Under the pieces are notes generated by a model, which searched no databases, was not told the DNA's origin, and saw nothing but the letters and a program-made list of their open reading frames with translations. DNA of 64,000 nucleotides from Stutzerimonas stutzeri TS44. Its GTDB lineage: Bacteria > Pseudomonadota > Gammaproteobacteria > Pseudomonadales > Pseudomonadaceae. This document shows positions 37,003 through 49,483 of the stretch, piece by piece. The stretch is from contig AJXE01000003.1 of assembly GCA_000263395.1 (NCBI GenBank), positions 1 through 64,000 of the forward strand, read 5' to 3'. Numbering within the stretch: position 1 is the first letter of the stretch; each line of letters opens with the position of its first letter. The position numbers and the translations under genes are program-made.

Positions 37003-37766
37003 AGCTTCTGGCTCGTCTGCTGATTCCGCTGGTACTGCTCGCCGCCGTGGTCGCCGCCTTCGCCTATCTGCAGCTGGACACCGCCACGCTGTTCGGACGC
37101 GAAGGGCTCGGGCAGATGGCCGCGTATGCGGCGGGTTTTCTCGATCCCGATCTGTCACCGGCGCATCTGCGCGCCATCGGCCGGGGCGCGCTGGAAACCC
37201 TGGCGATGTCGGCCATCGGCACGCTGCTCGCCGCCTTGTTGGGCGTGCTGCTGGCGCTACCCGCCGCCGGGCGCTTCGGCAGGCCGGCCCAGGCCGCCGC
37301 GCGTCTGCTGCTCAACGCGCTGCGGGCGATTCCGGAACTGGTCTGGGCGGCGCTGATGGTCCTTGCTGCCGGGCTCGGGCCGAACGCCGGCACCCTCGCC
37401 CTGGCCCTGCACACCGCCGGCGTGCTCGGCCGGCTGTTCGCCGAGGCGCTGGAAAACACCCCACCGGTCCCGGCCGACGCGCTGCGCCTGAGTGGCGGCG
37501 GACGCGTCGGCGCCTTCTGCTATGGCACCTTGCCCAGCCTGTGGCCGCAGCTGGTGGCCTACACGCTGTATCGCTGGGAAAACAACATCCGCATGGCCAG
37601 CGTGCTTGGCTTCGTCGGTGCCGGCGGCTTGGGGCAGATGCTGCACATGAGCCTCAGCCTGTTCCAGGAGGCCCAGGCCTCGACGGTGATCATCGCCATG
37701 CTGCTGATGGTGCTGGCGGTCGACGCCCTCAGCGGCTGGGCGCGGCAGCGCTGGGTGCGCGGTTGA
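36999..37766 (+). CDS. PhnE-like ABC transporter permease 2
   Basis: A 255-aa inner-membrane protein paralogous to permease 1: ALRLSGGGRVGAFCYGTLPS, then [20 protein letters not shown]. The start is GTG at 36999, overlapping the previous stop (GTGA). Two distinct permease subunits in one PhnE-type system suggest a heterodimeric channel. Confidence 0.9.
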   Translation: MKLLARLLIPLVLLAAVVAAFAYLQLDTATLFGREGLGQMAAYAAGFLDPDLSPAHLRAIGRGALETLAMSAIGTLLAALLGVLLALPAAGRFGRPAQAAARLLLNALRAIPELVWAALMVLAAGLGPNAGTLALALHTAGVLGRLFAEALENTPPVPADALRLSGGGRVGAFCYGTLPSLWPQLVAYTLYRWENNIRMASVLGFVGAGGLGQMLHMSLSLFQEAQASTVIIAMLLMVLAVDALSGWARQRWVRG

Positions 37767-37797
37767 ACGCGGCGTCGTAAATAATAGGCACACCGCC

Positions 37798-38115
37798 TCA
37801 GTGCACGGCCGGCCGCGCGCCGCGCTCCTGTGCCAGCACCCAGGGCGCGACGACCACCGCCCATAGCGGCGGATCACGCTCCAGCCAGTCCTGCGCCTGC
37901 GGGGCGTCCATCTTCAGCAACTGACCGCCGTCCAGCCAGGCCGCAACCTTGGCGCGATCGTCCTGCGCCACGGCCAGCGCCACCTCGACCAGATCGAAAT
38001 CATTCGCCACCCGCAGGAGCGCGCCACGGGCGAAGAACGGTTGCAGTTCTTCCCAGGTGATCGGGGCCGTTTCGCCCAGAAGCTTGGCATACAGAGTGCT
38101 TGTATCGTCGGTCAT
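37798..38115 (-). CDS. DUF2288 family protein
   Basis: A 105-aa cytoplasmic protein starting MTDDTSTLYAKLLGETAPIT and continuing WEELQPFFARGALLRVANDF and LDLVEVA-like DFDLVEVALAVAQDD, the pattern of the DUF2288 family. ATG at 38115 begins the conserved region. It is convergent with the ABC permease. Function unknown. Confidence 0.8.
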   Translation of the reverse strand: MTDDTSTLYAKLLGETAPITWEELQPFFARGALLRVANDFDLVEVALAVAQDDRAKVAAWLDGGQLLKMDAPQAQDWLERDPPLWAVVVAPWVLAQERGARPAVH

Positions 38116-38313
38116 GAGAGCTACCAGAATCGGAGGGCGGCCATGATAACGCGACCCCGCGCCCATCAGAACGGCCGGAGCGGCCGGCTGTGCAAAGGAA
38201 GGAGACACTTCTACACTGTGCCGGTACAGTTGCCGCACCGTTCCGGGACGATCGGCCCGTAACGCCTCTGCGACATGCAAAATCCAAATAATAATGATGC
38301 AAGTGGAGCGCAT

Positions 38314-39432
38314 ATGAAGAACAACCAGCGTCTGTCCAGACTCGTTCTCGCCCTCGCCTTGAGCGGCGCCGCCAGCTACACGCTCGCGGCCGACACCATC
38401 CGGATCGCCCTCGCCGGGCCGGTCACCGGATCGGTCGCGCAATACGGGGACATGCAGTTCATCGGGGCCGAGATGGCCATCGAGCAGATCAACAAGGCCG
38501 GCGGGGTGAACGGCCAGCAGCTCGAGGGCGTGCGCTACGACGACGCCTGCGACCCGAAGCAGGCCGTGGCGGTGGCCAACAAGGTCGTCAACGACGGCGT
38601 GCAGTTCGTGGTCGGTCACCTGTGCTCCAGCTCCACCCAGCCGGCGTCCGACATCTACGAGGACGAAGGCATCCTGATGATCACCGCGGCATCCACCAGC
38701 CCGGACATCACCTCGCGCGGCTATCAGCTGATCTTCCGCACTATCGGCCTGGACAGCCTGCAGGGCCCGACCGCCGGCAACTTCATCGCCGACTACGTCA
38801 AACCTAAGAACGTCGCGGTCATCCACGACAAGCAGCAGTACGGCGAAGGCATCGCCACCGCCGTCAAGCAGACGCTGGAAAGCAAGAACATCAAGGTCGG
38901 CCTGTTCGAGGGCATCAATGCCGGCGACAAGGACTTCTCCTCGCTGATCGCCAAGCTCAAGCGCGAAGGCGTGGACTTCGTCTACTACGGCGGCTACCAC
39001 CCGGAACTCGGCCTGCTGCTGCGCCAGGCCAAGGAAAAAGGCCTGGACGTGCGCTTCATGGGCCCGGAAGGCGTCGGCAACTCGGAAATCTCCGCCATCG
39101 CCGGCCCGGCTTCCGAAGGCATGTACGTGACGCTGCCGAAATCCTTCAACGAAGATCCGAAGAACCAGCAGCTCGTCGAAGCCTTCAAGGCCAAGAAGCA
39201 GGACCCGAGCGGCCCGTTCGTGTTCCCGGCCTACGCTGCGGTGCAGGTGATCGCCGAAGGCATCGAGAAAGCCGGCACTACCGACACCGACAAGGTGGCC
39301 GAGGCGCTGCGCAGCAACACCTTCGACACCCCGACCGGCGCGCTGGAATTCGACGAGAAAGGCGACCTGAAGAACTTCAACTTCGTCGTCTACGAATGGC
39401 ACCAGGACGGCACCAAGACCGAAGCCAAGTAA
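38314..39432 (+). CDS. braC: Branched-chain amino acid ABC transporter substrate-binding protein
   Basis: A 372-aa periplasmic binding protein with a signal peptide (residues 1-25, ending TLAA). The type I periplasmic fold motifs are clear: IALAGPVTGSVAQYGDMQF, RYDDACDPKQAVAVANKVV, GHLCSSSTQPASDIYE and YYGGYHPELGLLLRQAKEKG. It binds Leu, Ile and Val (and often Ala) and delivers them to BraDEFG, encoded just downstream. A terminator-like hairpin after its stop probably makes it more abundant than the membrane parts. Confidence 0.93.
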   Translation: MKNNQRLSRLVLALALSGAASYTLAADTIRIALAGPVTGSVAQYGDMQFIGAEMAIEQINKAGGVNGQQLEGVRYDDACDPKQAVAVANKVVNDGVQFVVGHLCSSSTQPASDIYEDEGILMITAASTSPDITSRGYQLIFRTIGLDSLQGPTAGNFIADYVKPKNVAVIHDKQQYGEGIATAVKQTLESKNIKVGLFEGINAGDKDFSSLIAKLKREGVDFVYYGGYHPELGLLLRQAKEKGLDVRFMGPEGVGNSEISAIAGPASEGMYVTLPKSFNEDPKNQQLVEAFKAKKQDPSGPFVFPAYAAVQVIAEGIEKAGTTDTDKVAEALRSNTFDTPTGALEFDEKGDLKNFNFVVYEWHQDGTKTEAK

Positions 39433-39447
39433 CTTTCCATCAGCCTC

Positions 39448-39477
39448 GCAAAGCCCATCTGCCGTGGGCTTTGTTTT
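39448..39477 (+). terminator. Hairpin terminator/attenuator between braC and braD
   Basis: GCAAAGCCCA-TCTGCCG-TGGGCTTTG followed by TTTT, 15 bp after the braC stop. Read-through would feed braDEFG, so it likely sets a high ratio of binding protein to permease. Confidence 0.75.
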
Positions 39478-39683
39478 AGCGGGCGGCCCCGCCACAAGCA
39501 CCGGGTCGCCTTGCCATACCTGTAATCCGACGAGCGGCCTGAATCACAGGTCCGCCTCGAACCGGCGCCGTGCGTGATCCGCAGGTCGTCGTACCGCAGT
39601 AGCGCCGCGCGGGTGTGCGGCGTGTTCGATGTGGGCAACGCCGCCAACCGGAATGAAATTGCAGGGACTTCGGGAGAGCAGTG

Positions 39684-41856
<2,173 letters not shown>

Positions 41857-41860
<4 letters not shown>

Positions 41861-42624
41861 GCCGCCCGATTCTAGAGGTACGCGGCCTGAGCATGCGCTT
41901 CGGCGGCCTGCTGGCCGTCAACAATGTGGCCCTGAACGTACAGGAAAGACAGGTGGTCTCGATGATCGGCCCCAACGGCGCCGGCAAGACCACGGTATTC
42001 AACTGCCTGACCGGCTTCTACCAGCCGACCGCCGGGGAGATTCTCCTCGACGGCACGCCGATCCACGGCATGCCGGGCCACAAGATCGCCCGCCAGGGCG
42101 TGGTGCGCACCTTCCAGAACGTCCGTCTGTTCAAGGACATGACGGCCGTGGAAAACCTGCTGGTGGCGCAGCATCGTCACCTCAACACCAACTTCCTCGC
42201 CGGTCTGCTGAAGACCCCGGCGTTCCGTCAGAGCGAGCAGGAGGCCATGGACTTCGCCGCGCACTGGCTGGAGCAGGTGAACCTGACCGACATCGCCAAC
42301 CGCCCGGCCGGTACCCTCGCCTACGGCCAGCAGCGCCGGCTGGAGATTGCCCGCTGCATGATGACGCGCCCGCGCATCCTCATGCTCGACGAGCCCGCGG
42401 CTGGCCTCAACCCCAGGGAAACTGAGGATCTCAAGGCACTGATTGCCCTGCTGCGCGAGGAGCACGGCGTAACCGTTCTGCTGATCGAGCACGACATGAC
42501 GCTGGTGATGAGCATTTCCGACCACATCTACGTCATCAACCAGGGCACGCCCCTGGCCGACGGTACGCCGGAGCAGATCCGCAACAATCCGGACGTGATC
42601 AAAGCCTATCTGGGGGAGGCGTGA
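41857..42624 (+). CDS. braF: Branched-chain amino acid ABC ATPase BraF (LivG)
   Basis: A 255-aa ATPase with Walker [17 protein letters not shown], signature [20 protein letters not shown] and Walker [16 protein letters not shown]; LivG-type [20 protein letters not shown] is also present. Overlaps braE (ATGA) and braG (GTGA). Confidence 0.95.
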
Positions 42625-43328
42625 GCATGCTGTCTTTCGATAACGTCTCGACCTTCTACGGCAAGATCCAGGCGCTGCATGATGTGAGCATCAGCGTCGA
42701 ACGCGGGGAGATCGTCACGCTGATCGGCGCCAACGGCGCCGGCAAGTCGACCCTGCTGATGACCCTCTGCGGCTCGCCGCAGGCAGCCAGCGGCAGTATC
42801 CGCTACGAGGGCGAGGAACTGGTCGGCCAGCAGAGCTGCGACATCATGCGCAAGAGCATCGCCGTGGTGCCCGAGGGGCGCCGGGTGTTTGCGCGCCTGA
42901 GCGTCGAGGAGAATCTGGCGATGGGCGGGTTCTTCGGCAGCAAGGCCGACAACCAGCAGCAGCTGGACAAGGTGTTGCAGCTGTTCCCGCGCCTGCAGGA
43001 GCGCCTCGCGCAGCGCGCCGGCACCATGTCCGGCGGCGAGCAGCAGATGCTCGCCATCGGCCGGGCGCTGATGAGCAAACCGAAGCTGCTGCTGCTGGAC
43101 GAACCGTCGCTGGGCCTGGCGCCGATCATCATCCAGCAGATCTTCGACATCATCGAACAGCTGCGTGCGGATGGCGTGACGATCTTCCTCGTCGAACAGA
43201 ACGCCAACCAGGCGCTCAGGCTGGCCGATCGTGGCTATGTGCTGGAAAACGGGCGCATCGTCATGCAGGGCAGCGGCGAACAGCTGCTGGACGATCCGAA
43301 GGTACGCGACGCCTATCTCGGCGCGTGA
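42621..43328 (+). CDS. braG: Branched-chain amino acid ABC ATPase BraG (LivF)
   Basis: A 235-aa ATPase: Walker A GANGAGKSTLLMTLCG, signature TMSGGEQQMLAIGRALMSKP, Walker B LLLLDEPSLGLAPIII and H-loop VEQNANQAL, as in LivF. GTG at 42621 overlaps the braF stop; an ATG two codons later is possible. Last gene of the bra operon; a hairpin follows at 43342-43387. Confidence 0.95.
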   Translation: MSMLSFDNVSTFYGKIQALHDVSISVERGEIVTLIGANGAGKSTLLMTLCGSPQAASGSIRYEGEELVGQQSCDIMRKSIAVVPEGRRVFARLSVEENLAMGGFFGSKADNQQQLDKVLQLFPRLQERLAQRAGTMSGGEQQMLAIGRALMSKPKLLLLDEPSLGLAPIIIQQIFDIIEQLRADGVTIFLVEQNANQALRLADRGYVLENGRIVMQGSGEQLLDDPKVRDAYLGA

Positions 43329-43341
43329 AGCGGCGATGCGT

Positions 43342-43387
43342 GCACCGCAGCCCGGGCGAGCCCTTCGCCCCGACTGCGGTGCTTCTT
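43342..43387. terminator. Hairpin between braG and dcd
   Basis: GCACCGCAG...CTGCGGTGC with a short TTCTT tail on the plus strand lies between convergent stops. Probable terminator of the bra operon. Confidence 0.5.
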
Positions 43388-43391
43388 GCCA

Positions 43392-43958
43392 TCAGGCCTT
43401 GGGCAGGGTCACGCCGCGCTGCCCCTGATACTTGCCGCCGCGGTCGCGGTAGGAGACTTCGCAAGGCTCGTCGGACTGCAGGAACAGCATCTGTGCCACG
43501 CCCTCGTTGGCGTAGATCTTCGCCGGCAGCGTGGTGGTGTTGGAGAACTCCAGCGTCACGTGGCCTTCCCACTCCGGCTCCAGCGGCGTGACGTTGACGA
43601 TGATGCCGCAGCGCGCGTAGGTGCTCTTGCCCAGGCAGATGGTCAGCACATCGCGCGGGATGCGGAAGTACTCGACGGTGCGCGCCAGGGCGAAGGAGTT
43701 CGGCGGAATGATGCACACCGGCCCCTTCACATCCACAAAGCTCCTCTCGTCGAAATTCTTCGGATCCACGGTCGCCGAATGGATGTTGGTGAACACCTTG
43801 AATTCATCGGCACAGCGCACATCGTAGCCGTAGCTCGAGACGCCATAGGAGATCAGGCGCTCGCTGCCTTCGGTGCGCACCTGGCGCTCGACGAAGGGCT
43901 CGATCATGCCGTGATCCTGCGCCATGCGGCGAATCCACTTGTCCGATTTGATGCTCAT
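43392..43958 (-). CDS. dcd: dCTP deaminase
   Basis: A 188-aa trimeric deaminase converting dCTP to dUTP, a source of dTMP. Family motifs: [59 protein letters not shown] (active-site region with the catalytic Glu) and [23 protein letters not shown] at 43958 matches the usual start and length. Confidence 0.97.
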   Translation of the reverse strand: MSIKSDKWIRRMAQDHGMIEPFVERQVRTEGSERLISYGVSSYGYDVRCADEFKVFTNIHSATVDPKNFDERSFVDVKGPVCIIPPNSFALARTVEYFRIPRDVLTICLGKSTYARCGIIVNVTPLEPEWEGHVTLEFSNTTTLPAKIYANEGVAQMLFLQSDEPCEVSYRDRGGKYQGQRGVTLPKA

Positions 43959-44274
43959 CGTGGCGTCCTGATTGGGCGGAAATTCATAAAAATGGACAGG
44001 CATCTTACCGATGCCACTGCCCGCCTCCAAGTCTTGGCAGCGCGGGCGCGCGACCGGCCGGCCGCAGCCCGGAAACAAACTGAAAATAAAGCTCGCTTTG
44101 CGGCAAAAAACCGGTATCGTTGCCGTGCTGCTGCTGCATGTGTCACCGTGAATCGCTACATGTTTAGATTTCGATCCAAATATCGATACGACTCCTATCT
44201 CCTTGCACACAGTGATGTTCGGGTTAATCGATCCGCACTTTAAATCTTCAAAACTTGGTTCAAGGAGACATCAA

Positions 44275-44484
44275 ATGTCCAATCGCCAAACCGGTACCGT
44301 CAAGTGGTTCAACGATGAGAAAGGCTTCGGCTTCATCACTCCGCAATCCGGTGACGACCTCTTCGTACACTTCCGCGCCATCCAGGGCGACGGCTTCAAG
44401 AGCCTGAAAGAAGGCCAGCAGGTTTCCTTCGTCGCTACCCGCGGCCAGAAGGGCATGCAAGCCGAGGAAGTTCAGGTTATCTAA
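44275..44484 (+). CDS. Cold-shock family RNA chaperone (CspA/CapB type)
   Basis: A 69-aa cold-shock domain protein: [20 protein letters not shown] begins it and RNP1 (KGFGFI) and RNP2 (DLFVHF) are intact. It binds single-stranded RNA and DNA. CAAGGAG precedes the ATG. A leader of over 100 bp with AT-rich sequence upstream and a strong terminator downstream fit a monocistronic, post-transcriptionally controlled csp gene. Which paralog it is cannot be decided from this window. Confidence 0.95.
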   Translation: MSNRQTGTVKWFNDEKGFGFITPQSGDDLFVHFRAIQGDGFKSLKEGQQVSFVATRGQKGMQAEEVQVI

Positions 44485-44500
44485 CCTGTCCCTCGCATCG

Positions 44501-44529
44501 AAAAAACCTCGCCTCGGCGAGGTTTTTTT
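44501..44529 (+). terminator. Intrinsic terminator of the cold-shock gene
   Basis: AAAAAACCTCGCC-TC-GGCGAGGTTTTTTT, 17 bp after the csp stop; symmetric A/T tracts may also stop transcription from the opposite side. Confidence 0.92.
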
Positions 44530-44658
44530 GTGCCTGCGATTTGGCTTCACGCCGGACGGAGTCGCCGCAGGCGCCTCCGTCGTTCAAACATACCGCTTCG
44601 TGCGACCTGGCCGCCGCTGCCCATCCAATCACGCAGAAGCAGCGGCGCTGCCTGCGGA

Positions 44659-45753
44659 TCAGTCGTCGGCAACCATGATCTTCGGCATCGACTGGGCGAT
44701 GATCTGCCCGCTCTGCGCGATGCGGGCACCGACGGTGCGCGCGATCTCCTGATAGATCATGGCGATCTGGCTATCCGGATCGGCGATTACGGTCGGGACG
44801 CCCGCATCGGCCTGACTGCGGATTGCCATCGACAGCGGCAGCGACGCCAGCAGGTCGACGTTGTACTGCGCGGCCAGCTTCTCGCCACCACCTTCACCGA
44901 ACAGATGCTCGGCATGACCGCAGTTCGAGCAGATGTGCACGGCCATGTTCTCCACCACGCCCAGCACCGGGATATTCACCTTGCGGAACATCTCCACGCC
45001 CTTCTTGGCATCCAGCAACGCCAGGTCCTGCGGCGTGGTGACGATCACCGCGCCGGTCACCGGCACCTTCTGCGCCAGCGTCAGCTGGATGTCGCCAGTG
45101 CCCGGCGGCATGTCGATCACCAGGTAATCCAGGTTGTCCCAGGCGGTCTGGGTGATCAGCTGCAACAACGCGCCGGACACCATCGGCCCGCGCCAGACCA
45201 TCGGCGTCTTGTCGTCGGCCAGGAACGCCATCGACATCACCTGCACCCCATGCGCCTGCAACGGCACGAAGGCCTTGCCATCGCGAATCTGCGGGCGCGT
45301 GCCCTCGGCAATGCCGAACATGATGCCCTGGCTAGGCCCATAGATATCGGCGTCCAGCATGCCGACCCGCGCCCCTTCGCGCGCCAGCGCCAGCGCCAGG
45401 TTGGCGGCCGTGGTGGACTTGCCGACCCCACCTTTGCCGGAGGAGACGGCGATGATGTTCTTCACGCTGGCCAATGCCGGCACCTGCTCCTGCGACTTGT
45501 GCGCGTGGATCACGCAATCGACCTGCACGTCGGCACGGCTGACACCGTCCAGCCCCTCGATCGCCATCGCCAGCATCTGTGCCCAGCCGCTGCGGAACAG
45601 TCCCGCGGCATAGCCCAGCTCGAGCTGAACGCTGACGCGTCCCCCCTGAATTTCGATCGAACGCACGCAGCCGGCGCTCACCGGGTCCTGGTTCAAATGG
45701 GGATCGGTGTACTGGCGCAGTACGTTTTCCACAGCTTCACGGGTGACGGACAT
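44659..45753 (-). CDS. apbC: Iron-sulfur cluster carrier ApbC/Mrp
   Basis: A 364-aa P-loop ATPase with an N-terminal MIP18-like domain (residues about 1-85, [20 protein letters not shown]). Deviant Walker [43 protein letters not shown] and the C-terminal Fe-S CxxC ([10 protein letters not shown]) are in place. It transfers Fe-S clusters to apo-proteins. ATG at 45753 is preferred over one four codons upstream. It is divergent from metG, a usual arrangement in Pseudomonas. Confidence 0.95.
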   Translation of the reverse strand: MSVTREAVENVLRQYTDPHLNQDPVSAGCVRSIEIQGGRVSVQLELGYAAGLFRSGWAQMLAMAIEGLDGVSRADVQVDCVIHAHKSQEQVPALASVKNIIAVSSGKGGVGKSTTAANLALALAREGARVGMLDADIYGPSQGIMFGIAEGTRPQIRDGKAFVPLQAHGVQVMSMAFLADDKTPMVWRGPMVSGALLQLITQTAWDNLDYLVIDMPPGTGDIQLTLAQKVPVTGAVIVTTPQDLALLDAKKGVEMFRKVNIPVLGVVENMAVHICSNCGHAEHLFGEGGGEKLAAQYNVDLLASLPLSMAIRSQADAGVPTVIADPDSQIAMIYQEIARTVGARIAQSGQIIAQSMPKIMVADD

Positions 45754-45934
45754 GGCTACTCCCAAGAAAGACCGAGCAAATCAGACAGGCATATTACCGC
45801 GCAGGCAGCCTCCAGCCCACCGCAGCCGAAACACAGCCGCCGCAGAACGCGGCGCGCCGGCTGCGCGGATGAAAAAAACCCGGCACACCTTTATAGTTGC
45901 AGCCTTTCTTTCGCAACTCCGACCGCAGATCCCC

Positions 45935-47974
45935 ATGTCCGAAGCCCGCCAGATTCTCGTCACCAGCGCCCTGCCCTACGCCAACGGCTCGATCCACCTC
46001 GGCCACATGCTCGAGTACATCCAGACCGACATGTGGGTGCGCTTCCAGAAGCTGCGCGGCAACCAGTGCATCTACGTCTGCGCCGACGACGCCCACGGCT
46101 CGGCGATCATGCTGCGCGCGGAGAAGGAAGGCATCACGCCCGAGCAGCTGATCGCCAACGTGCAGGCCGAACACAGCGCCGACTTCGCCGATTTCCTGGT
46201 CGATTTCGACAACTTCCACTCGACCCACGCCGAAGAGAACCGCGAACTGGCCGAGCTGATCTACGGCAAACTGCGCGATGCCGGGCACATCGCCACTCGC
46301 TCGGTGACCCAGTACTTCGATCCCGAGAAAGGCATGTTCCTCGCCGACCGCTTCATCAAGGGCACCTGCCCCAAGTGCGGCGCCGAGGACCAGTACGGCG
46401 ACAACTGCGAGAAATGCGGCGCCACCTACGAGCCCACCGAACTGAAGGACCCGCGCTCGGCGATCTCCGGCGCCACCCCGGTGCTCAGGGACTCCAAGCA
46501 CTTCTTCTTCAAGCTGCCGGACTTCGAGGCGATGCTGAAGGAATGGACGCGTAGCGGCACGCTGCAGGAATCGGTGGCCAACAAGATCGCCGAATGGCTC
46601 GATGGCGGCCTGCAGGAGTGGGACATCTCCCGTGACGCGCCCTATTTCGGCTTCGAGATCCCCGGCGAGCCAGGCAAGTACTTCTACGTCTGGCTGGACG
46701 CGCCGATCGGCTACATGGCCAGCTTCAAGAACCTCTGCAAGCGCCGCCCGGAACTATCCTTCGATGCCTTCTGGAGCAAGGACTCGACCGCCGAGCTGTA
46801 CCACTTCATCGGCAAGGACATCATCAACTTCCACACCCTGTTCTGGCCGGCCATGCTCGAAGGCGCCGGCTACCGCAAGCCGACCGCGGTCAACGTGCAC
46901 GGCTACCTGACGGTGAACGGGCAGAAGATGTCCAAGTCGCGCGGCACCTTCATCAAGGCACGCACCTATCTCGAACACCTCAACCCGGAATACCTGCGCT
47001 ACTACTACGCGTCCAAGCTCGGCCGCGGCGTCGACGACCTCGACCTGAACCTCGAGGACTTCGTGCAGAAGGTCAACTCGGACCTGGTCGGCAAAGTGGT
47101 CAACATCGCCAGCCGCTGCGCCGGCTTCATCCACAAGGGCAACGCCGGGCTGATGGTCGACGCCAACCCCGAGCCGGAACTCTGGGCCGCCTTCCAGGCC
47201 GCCGCGCCGAGCATCGCCGAGGCCTACGAGGCGCGTGACTTCGCCCGCGCCATGCGCGAGATCATGCACCTGGCCGACCGTGCCAACGCCTGGATCGCCG
47301 ACAAGGCGCCGTGGGCGCTGAACAAGGTCGAGGGCAAGCAGGCTGAGGTGCAGGAAATCTGCGCCTTCGGCGTCAACCTGTTCCGTCAGCTGGTGATCTT
47401 CCTCAAGCCGGTGCTGCCGAACCTGGCTGCCGCCGCCGAACAGTTCCTCAACGTCGCCCCGCTGAGCTGGAACGACCACGCCACGCTGCTGGCCAACCAT
47501 CAGCTCAACGCCTTCACCCCGCTGATGACCCGCATCGAGCCGGCGAAGATCGAAGCCATGATCGAAGCCTCCAAGGAAGACCTGGCGGCCAGCGCGCCCG
47601 CCGCGCCCGCAGGCAACGGCGAACTGGTCAAGGAGCCGCTGGCCGCCGAGATCAACTTCGACACCTTCGCTGCGGTGGACCTGCGCATCGCGCTGATCGA
47701 GAAGGCCGAGTTCGTCGAGGGCGCCGACAAGCTGCTGCGCCTGACGCTGGACATCGGCGACGCCAAGCGCAACGTGTTCTCCGGCATCAAGAGCGCCTAC
47801 CCGGACCCGAGCAAGCTGGAAGGCCGCCTGACCCTGTACGTCGCCAACCTGGCGCCGCGCAAGATGAAGTTCGGCCTGTCCGAAGGCATGGTCCTGGCCG
47901 CCGGCCCCGGCGGCAGCGAGATCTACCTGCTGAGCCCCGATAACGGCGCCAAGCCGGGCCAACGCGTCATGTAA
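45935..47974 (+). CDS. metG: Methionyl-tRNA synthetase
   Basis: A 679-aa class I synthetase. HIGH-type motif [14 protein letters not shown], zinc knuckle [26 protein letters not shown] and a C-terminal tRNA-binding (Trbp111/EMAP II-like) domain from about residue 580 ([20 protein letters not shown]) are all present. It charges initiator and elongator tRNA-Met. ATG at 45935 begins [18 protein letters not shown]. Confidence 0.97.
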   Translation: MSEARQILVTSALPYANGSIHLGHMLEYIQTDMWVRFQKLRGNQCIYVCADDAHGSAIMLRAEKEGITPEQLIANVQAEHSADFADFLVDFDNFHSTHAEENRELAELIYGKLRDAGHIATRSVTQYFDPEKGMFLADRFIKGTCPKCGAEDQYGDNCEKCGATYEPTELKDPRSAISGATPVLRDSKHFFFKLPDFEAMLKEWTRSGTLQESVANKIAEWLDGGLQEWDISRDAPYFGFEIPGEPGKYFYVWLDAPIGYMASFKNLCKRRPELSFDAFWSKDSTAELYHFIGKDIINFHTLFWPAMLEGAGYRKPTAVNVHGYLTVNGQKMSKSRGTFIKARTYLEHLNPEYLRYYYASKLGRGVDDLDLNLEDFVQKVNSDLVGKVVNIASRCAGFIHKGNAGLMVDANPEPELWAAFQAAAPSIAEAYEARDFARAMREIMHLADRANAWIADKAPWALNKVEGKQAEVQEICAFGVNLFRQLVIFLKPVLPNLAAAAEQFLNVAPLSWNDHATLLANHQLNAFTPLMTRIEPAKIEAMIEASKEDLAASAPAAPAGNGELVKEPLAAEINFDTFAAVDLRIALIEKAEFVEGADKLLRLTLDIGDAKRNVFSGIKSAYPDPSKLEGRLTLYVANLAPRKMKFGLSEGMVLAAGPGGSEIYLLSPDNGAKPGQRVM

Positions 47975-48035
47975 CCCGGCTGCGCGTGCCGGCCCACCAC
48001 CGGCACGCGACGCCCGACGCTTCAATGGAAACGCC

Positions 48036-48242
48036 ATGAGCGAGCCTGTCGAACCCTCCCGCTGCCCGCTCTGCGGCCAGCCAAATCAGTGCGCCGAGTG
48101 CGATCCCGGCGTGCAACAGCCGTGCTGGTGCATGTCGGCCAGCATCGCCCGGGACGCCCTCGAACGCATCCCCGCGCCACTCAGGAACCAGGCCTGCCTC
48201 TGCCCGCGCTGCGCCCGCGGTGACAGCGCACCCGAAGCCTGA
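48036..48242 (+). CDS. Cysteine-rich CWC family protein
   Basis: A 68-aa protein with eight Cys in the CWC pattern: RCPLCGQPNQCAEC, then PCWCMS and ACLCPRCA. It probably binds zinc. The start is ATG at 48036; its TGA shares one base with the ATG of the pseudouridine synthase gene, so the two are coupled. This pairing is common in Pseudomonas. Function unknown. Confidence 0.85.
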   Translation: MSEPVEPSRCPLCGQPNQCAECDPGVQQPCWCMSASIARDALERIPAPLRNQACLCPRCARGDSAPEA

Positions 48243-48934
48243 TGCGCCTGGATCGCTACCTCGCCGGCCGCGCGCAACTCAGTCGCCAGGACGTCCGCCG
48301 CCTGCTCATCGAAGGTCGCGCCCGGGTGAATGGCGAGGTGGCCCGAACGCTGGACCGGGAGGTGCGCCTGTTCGACCGCATCGAACTCGACGACGCACTG
48401 CTGCAGCCGGGAAAAGCCGCCCGCTACCTGATGCTGCACAAGCCGACCGGCTGCGTCAGCGCCACCTGCGACCCGACTCACCGCACCGTGCTTGACCTCC
48501 TCGACACAGCGGACAGGGAAGACCTGCACATCGCCGGCCGCCTGGACTTCAACACCACCGGTCTGATGCTGCTCACCAACGACGGCCAGTGGTCGCGCCG
48601 CCTGACCCAGCCGAGCAGCCTGCAAGGCAAGATCTACAAGGTTGAAACGGAAGACGAGATCGACCCAGGCTGCATCGCCGCCTTCGCTCAAGGACTGTAT
48701 TTTCGCTTCGAGAACCTGACCACCCTGCCCGCCCACCTCGAACTGCTCGGCCCGCGGCACGCCCGCCTGACCCTGCATGAAGGCCGCTACCATCAGGTCA
48801 AGCGCATGTTCGGCCACTTCCGCAACAAGGTCACCGCCCTGCATCGCGAAAGCATGGGCCCGCTGACGCTGGATACCGCGCTCACCCCGGGCGAATATCG
48901 CTCACTTACTCCGGTGGAAATCGCTCAAATCTGA
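48242..48934 (+). CDS. rsuA: 16S rRNA pseudouridine synthase (RsuA family)
   Basis: A 230-aa enzyme: an N-terminal S4 RNA-binding domain (MRLDRYLAGRAQLSRQDVRR) and an RsuA/RluB-type catalytic domain with GRLDFNTTGLMLLTNDG, where Asp is the catalytic residue. Later GRYHQVKRMFGHFRNKV is the family motif. RsuA modifies U516 of 16S rRNA; RluB/E/F-like targets cannot be fully excluded. Directly followed by the tRNA-Gly gene. Confidence 0.9.
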   Translation: MRLDRYLAGRAQLSRQDVRRLLIEGRARVNGEVARTLDREVRLFDRIELDDALLQPGKAARYLMLHKPTGCVSATCDPTHRTVLDLLDTADREDLHIAGRLDFNTTGLMLLTNDGQWSRRLTQPSSLQGKIYKVETEDEIDPGCIAAFAQGLYFRFENLTTLPAHLELLGPRHARLTLHEGRYHQVKRMFGHFRNKVTALHRESMGPLTLDTALTPGEYRSLTPVEIAQI

Positions 48935-49014
48935 CCCCGCGCCCGAACACTCACCGAAAAAAAGCCCGGCGCCCTTCATTTCACGCAACGCTTCTGGTAA
49001 AAAGGCACCCCTTG

Positions 49015-49088
49015 GCGGGCGTCGTATAATGGCATTACCTGAGCTTCCCAAGCTCATGACGAGGGTTCGATTCCCTTCGCCCGCTCCA
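49015..49088 (+). tRNA. tRNA-Gly(CCC)
   Basis: Full cloverleaf: acceptor GCGGGCG/CGCCCGC, anticodon stem TGAGC/GCTCA with loop TTCCCAA (anticodon CCC), T-arm GAGGG/CCCTT with TTCGATT loop, discriminator T and encoded CCA. Its last 27 bases serve as the left attachment site of the following genomic island, so the 3' part of the functional gene is element-derived. Confidence 0.96.
49062..49088 (+). repeat. attL-side 27-bp direct repeat
   Basis: AGGGTTCGATTCCCTTCGCC continuing to CGCTCCA is identical to 54692-54718. It covers the T-arm and 3' end of tRNA-Gly(CCC), the usual crossover region of tyrosine integrases. Confidence 0.93.
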
Positions 49089-49101
49089 AACACCACACGT
49101 T

Positions 49102-49128
49102 AAAGCCCTGTTTTTACAGGGCTTTTTC
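49102..49128 (+). terminator. tRNA-Gly terminator, element copy
   Basis: AAAGCCCTGT-TTTT-ACAGGGCTTTTTC just after the tRNA. Nearly the same hairpin occurs after the right repeat at 54722-54751, the presumed original chromosomal copy. Confidence 0.88.
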
Positions 49129-49187
49129 GTTTCTGGCTTTTGGTGGTGTCGAAAAAGTATCGAAAAGGACCAGCCGCTAAGCTGAGA

Positions 49188-49478
49188 TCAGACGGAAGAA
49201 AGCGCCTGGATAACGTGCTTCGGATCGTTATGGATGGCGCGCAGCAGCGCCTTGGCCGGACCGGTCGGCTCGCGTCGACCTTGTTCCCAGTTACGCAGCG
49301 TACCCAGTTGAACGTCGATCATCGCTGCGAATTTAGCCTGGGTCAGCCCGGTTGCCTTGCGGATTTCCTTCACCTGCAGAGCATCCACGGTGAACTCCCG
49401 CGAAGGCTGTCGCTCGCCTCGACGGATCTCGTCCATCTGCTGGACGCTTTCCAGAAGGTCTTCGAAGAATTTGCTCAT
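49188..49478 (-). CDS. HTH antitoxin (HigA/NadS type)
   Basis: A 96-aa protein starting MSKFFEDLLESVQQMDEIRR, with a Cro/CI-type helix-turn-helix in EIRKATGLTQAKFAAMIDVQ and TLRNWEQGRREPTGPAKALL. This is the HigA/NadS antitoxin pattern. GGAGG lies eight bases before ATG 49478. It follows the toxin gene by five bases, giving the toxin-first order of higBA loci. It should neutralise the toxin and repress the operon. Confidence 0.85.
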   Translation of the reverse strand: MSKFFEDLLESVQQMDEIRRGERQPSREFTVDALQVKEIRKATGLTQAKFAAMIDVQLGTLRNWEQGRREPTGPAKALLRAIHNDPKHVIQALSSV

Positions 49479-49483
49479 AGTAA

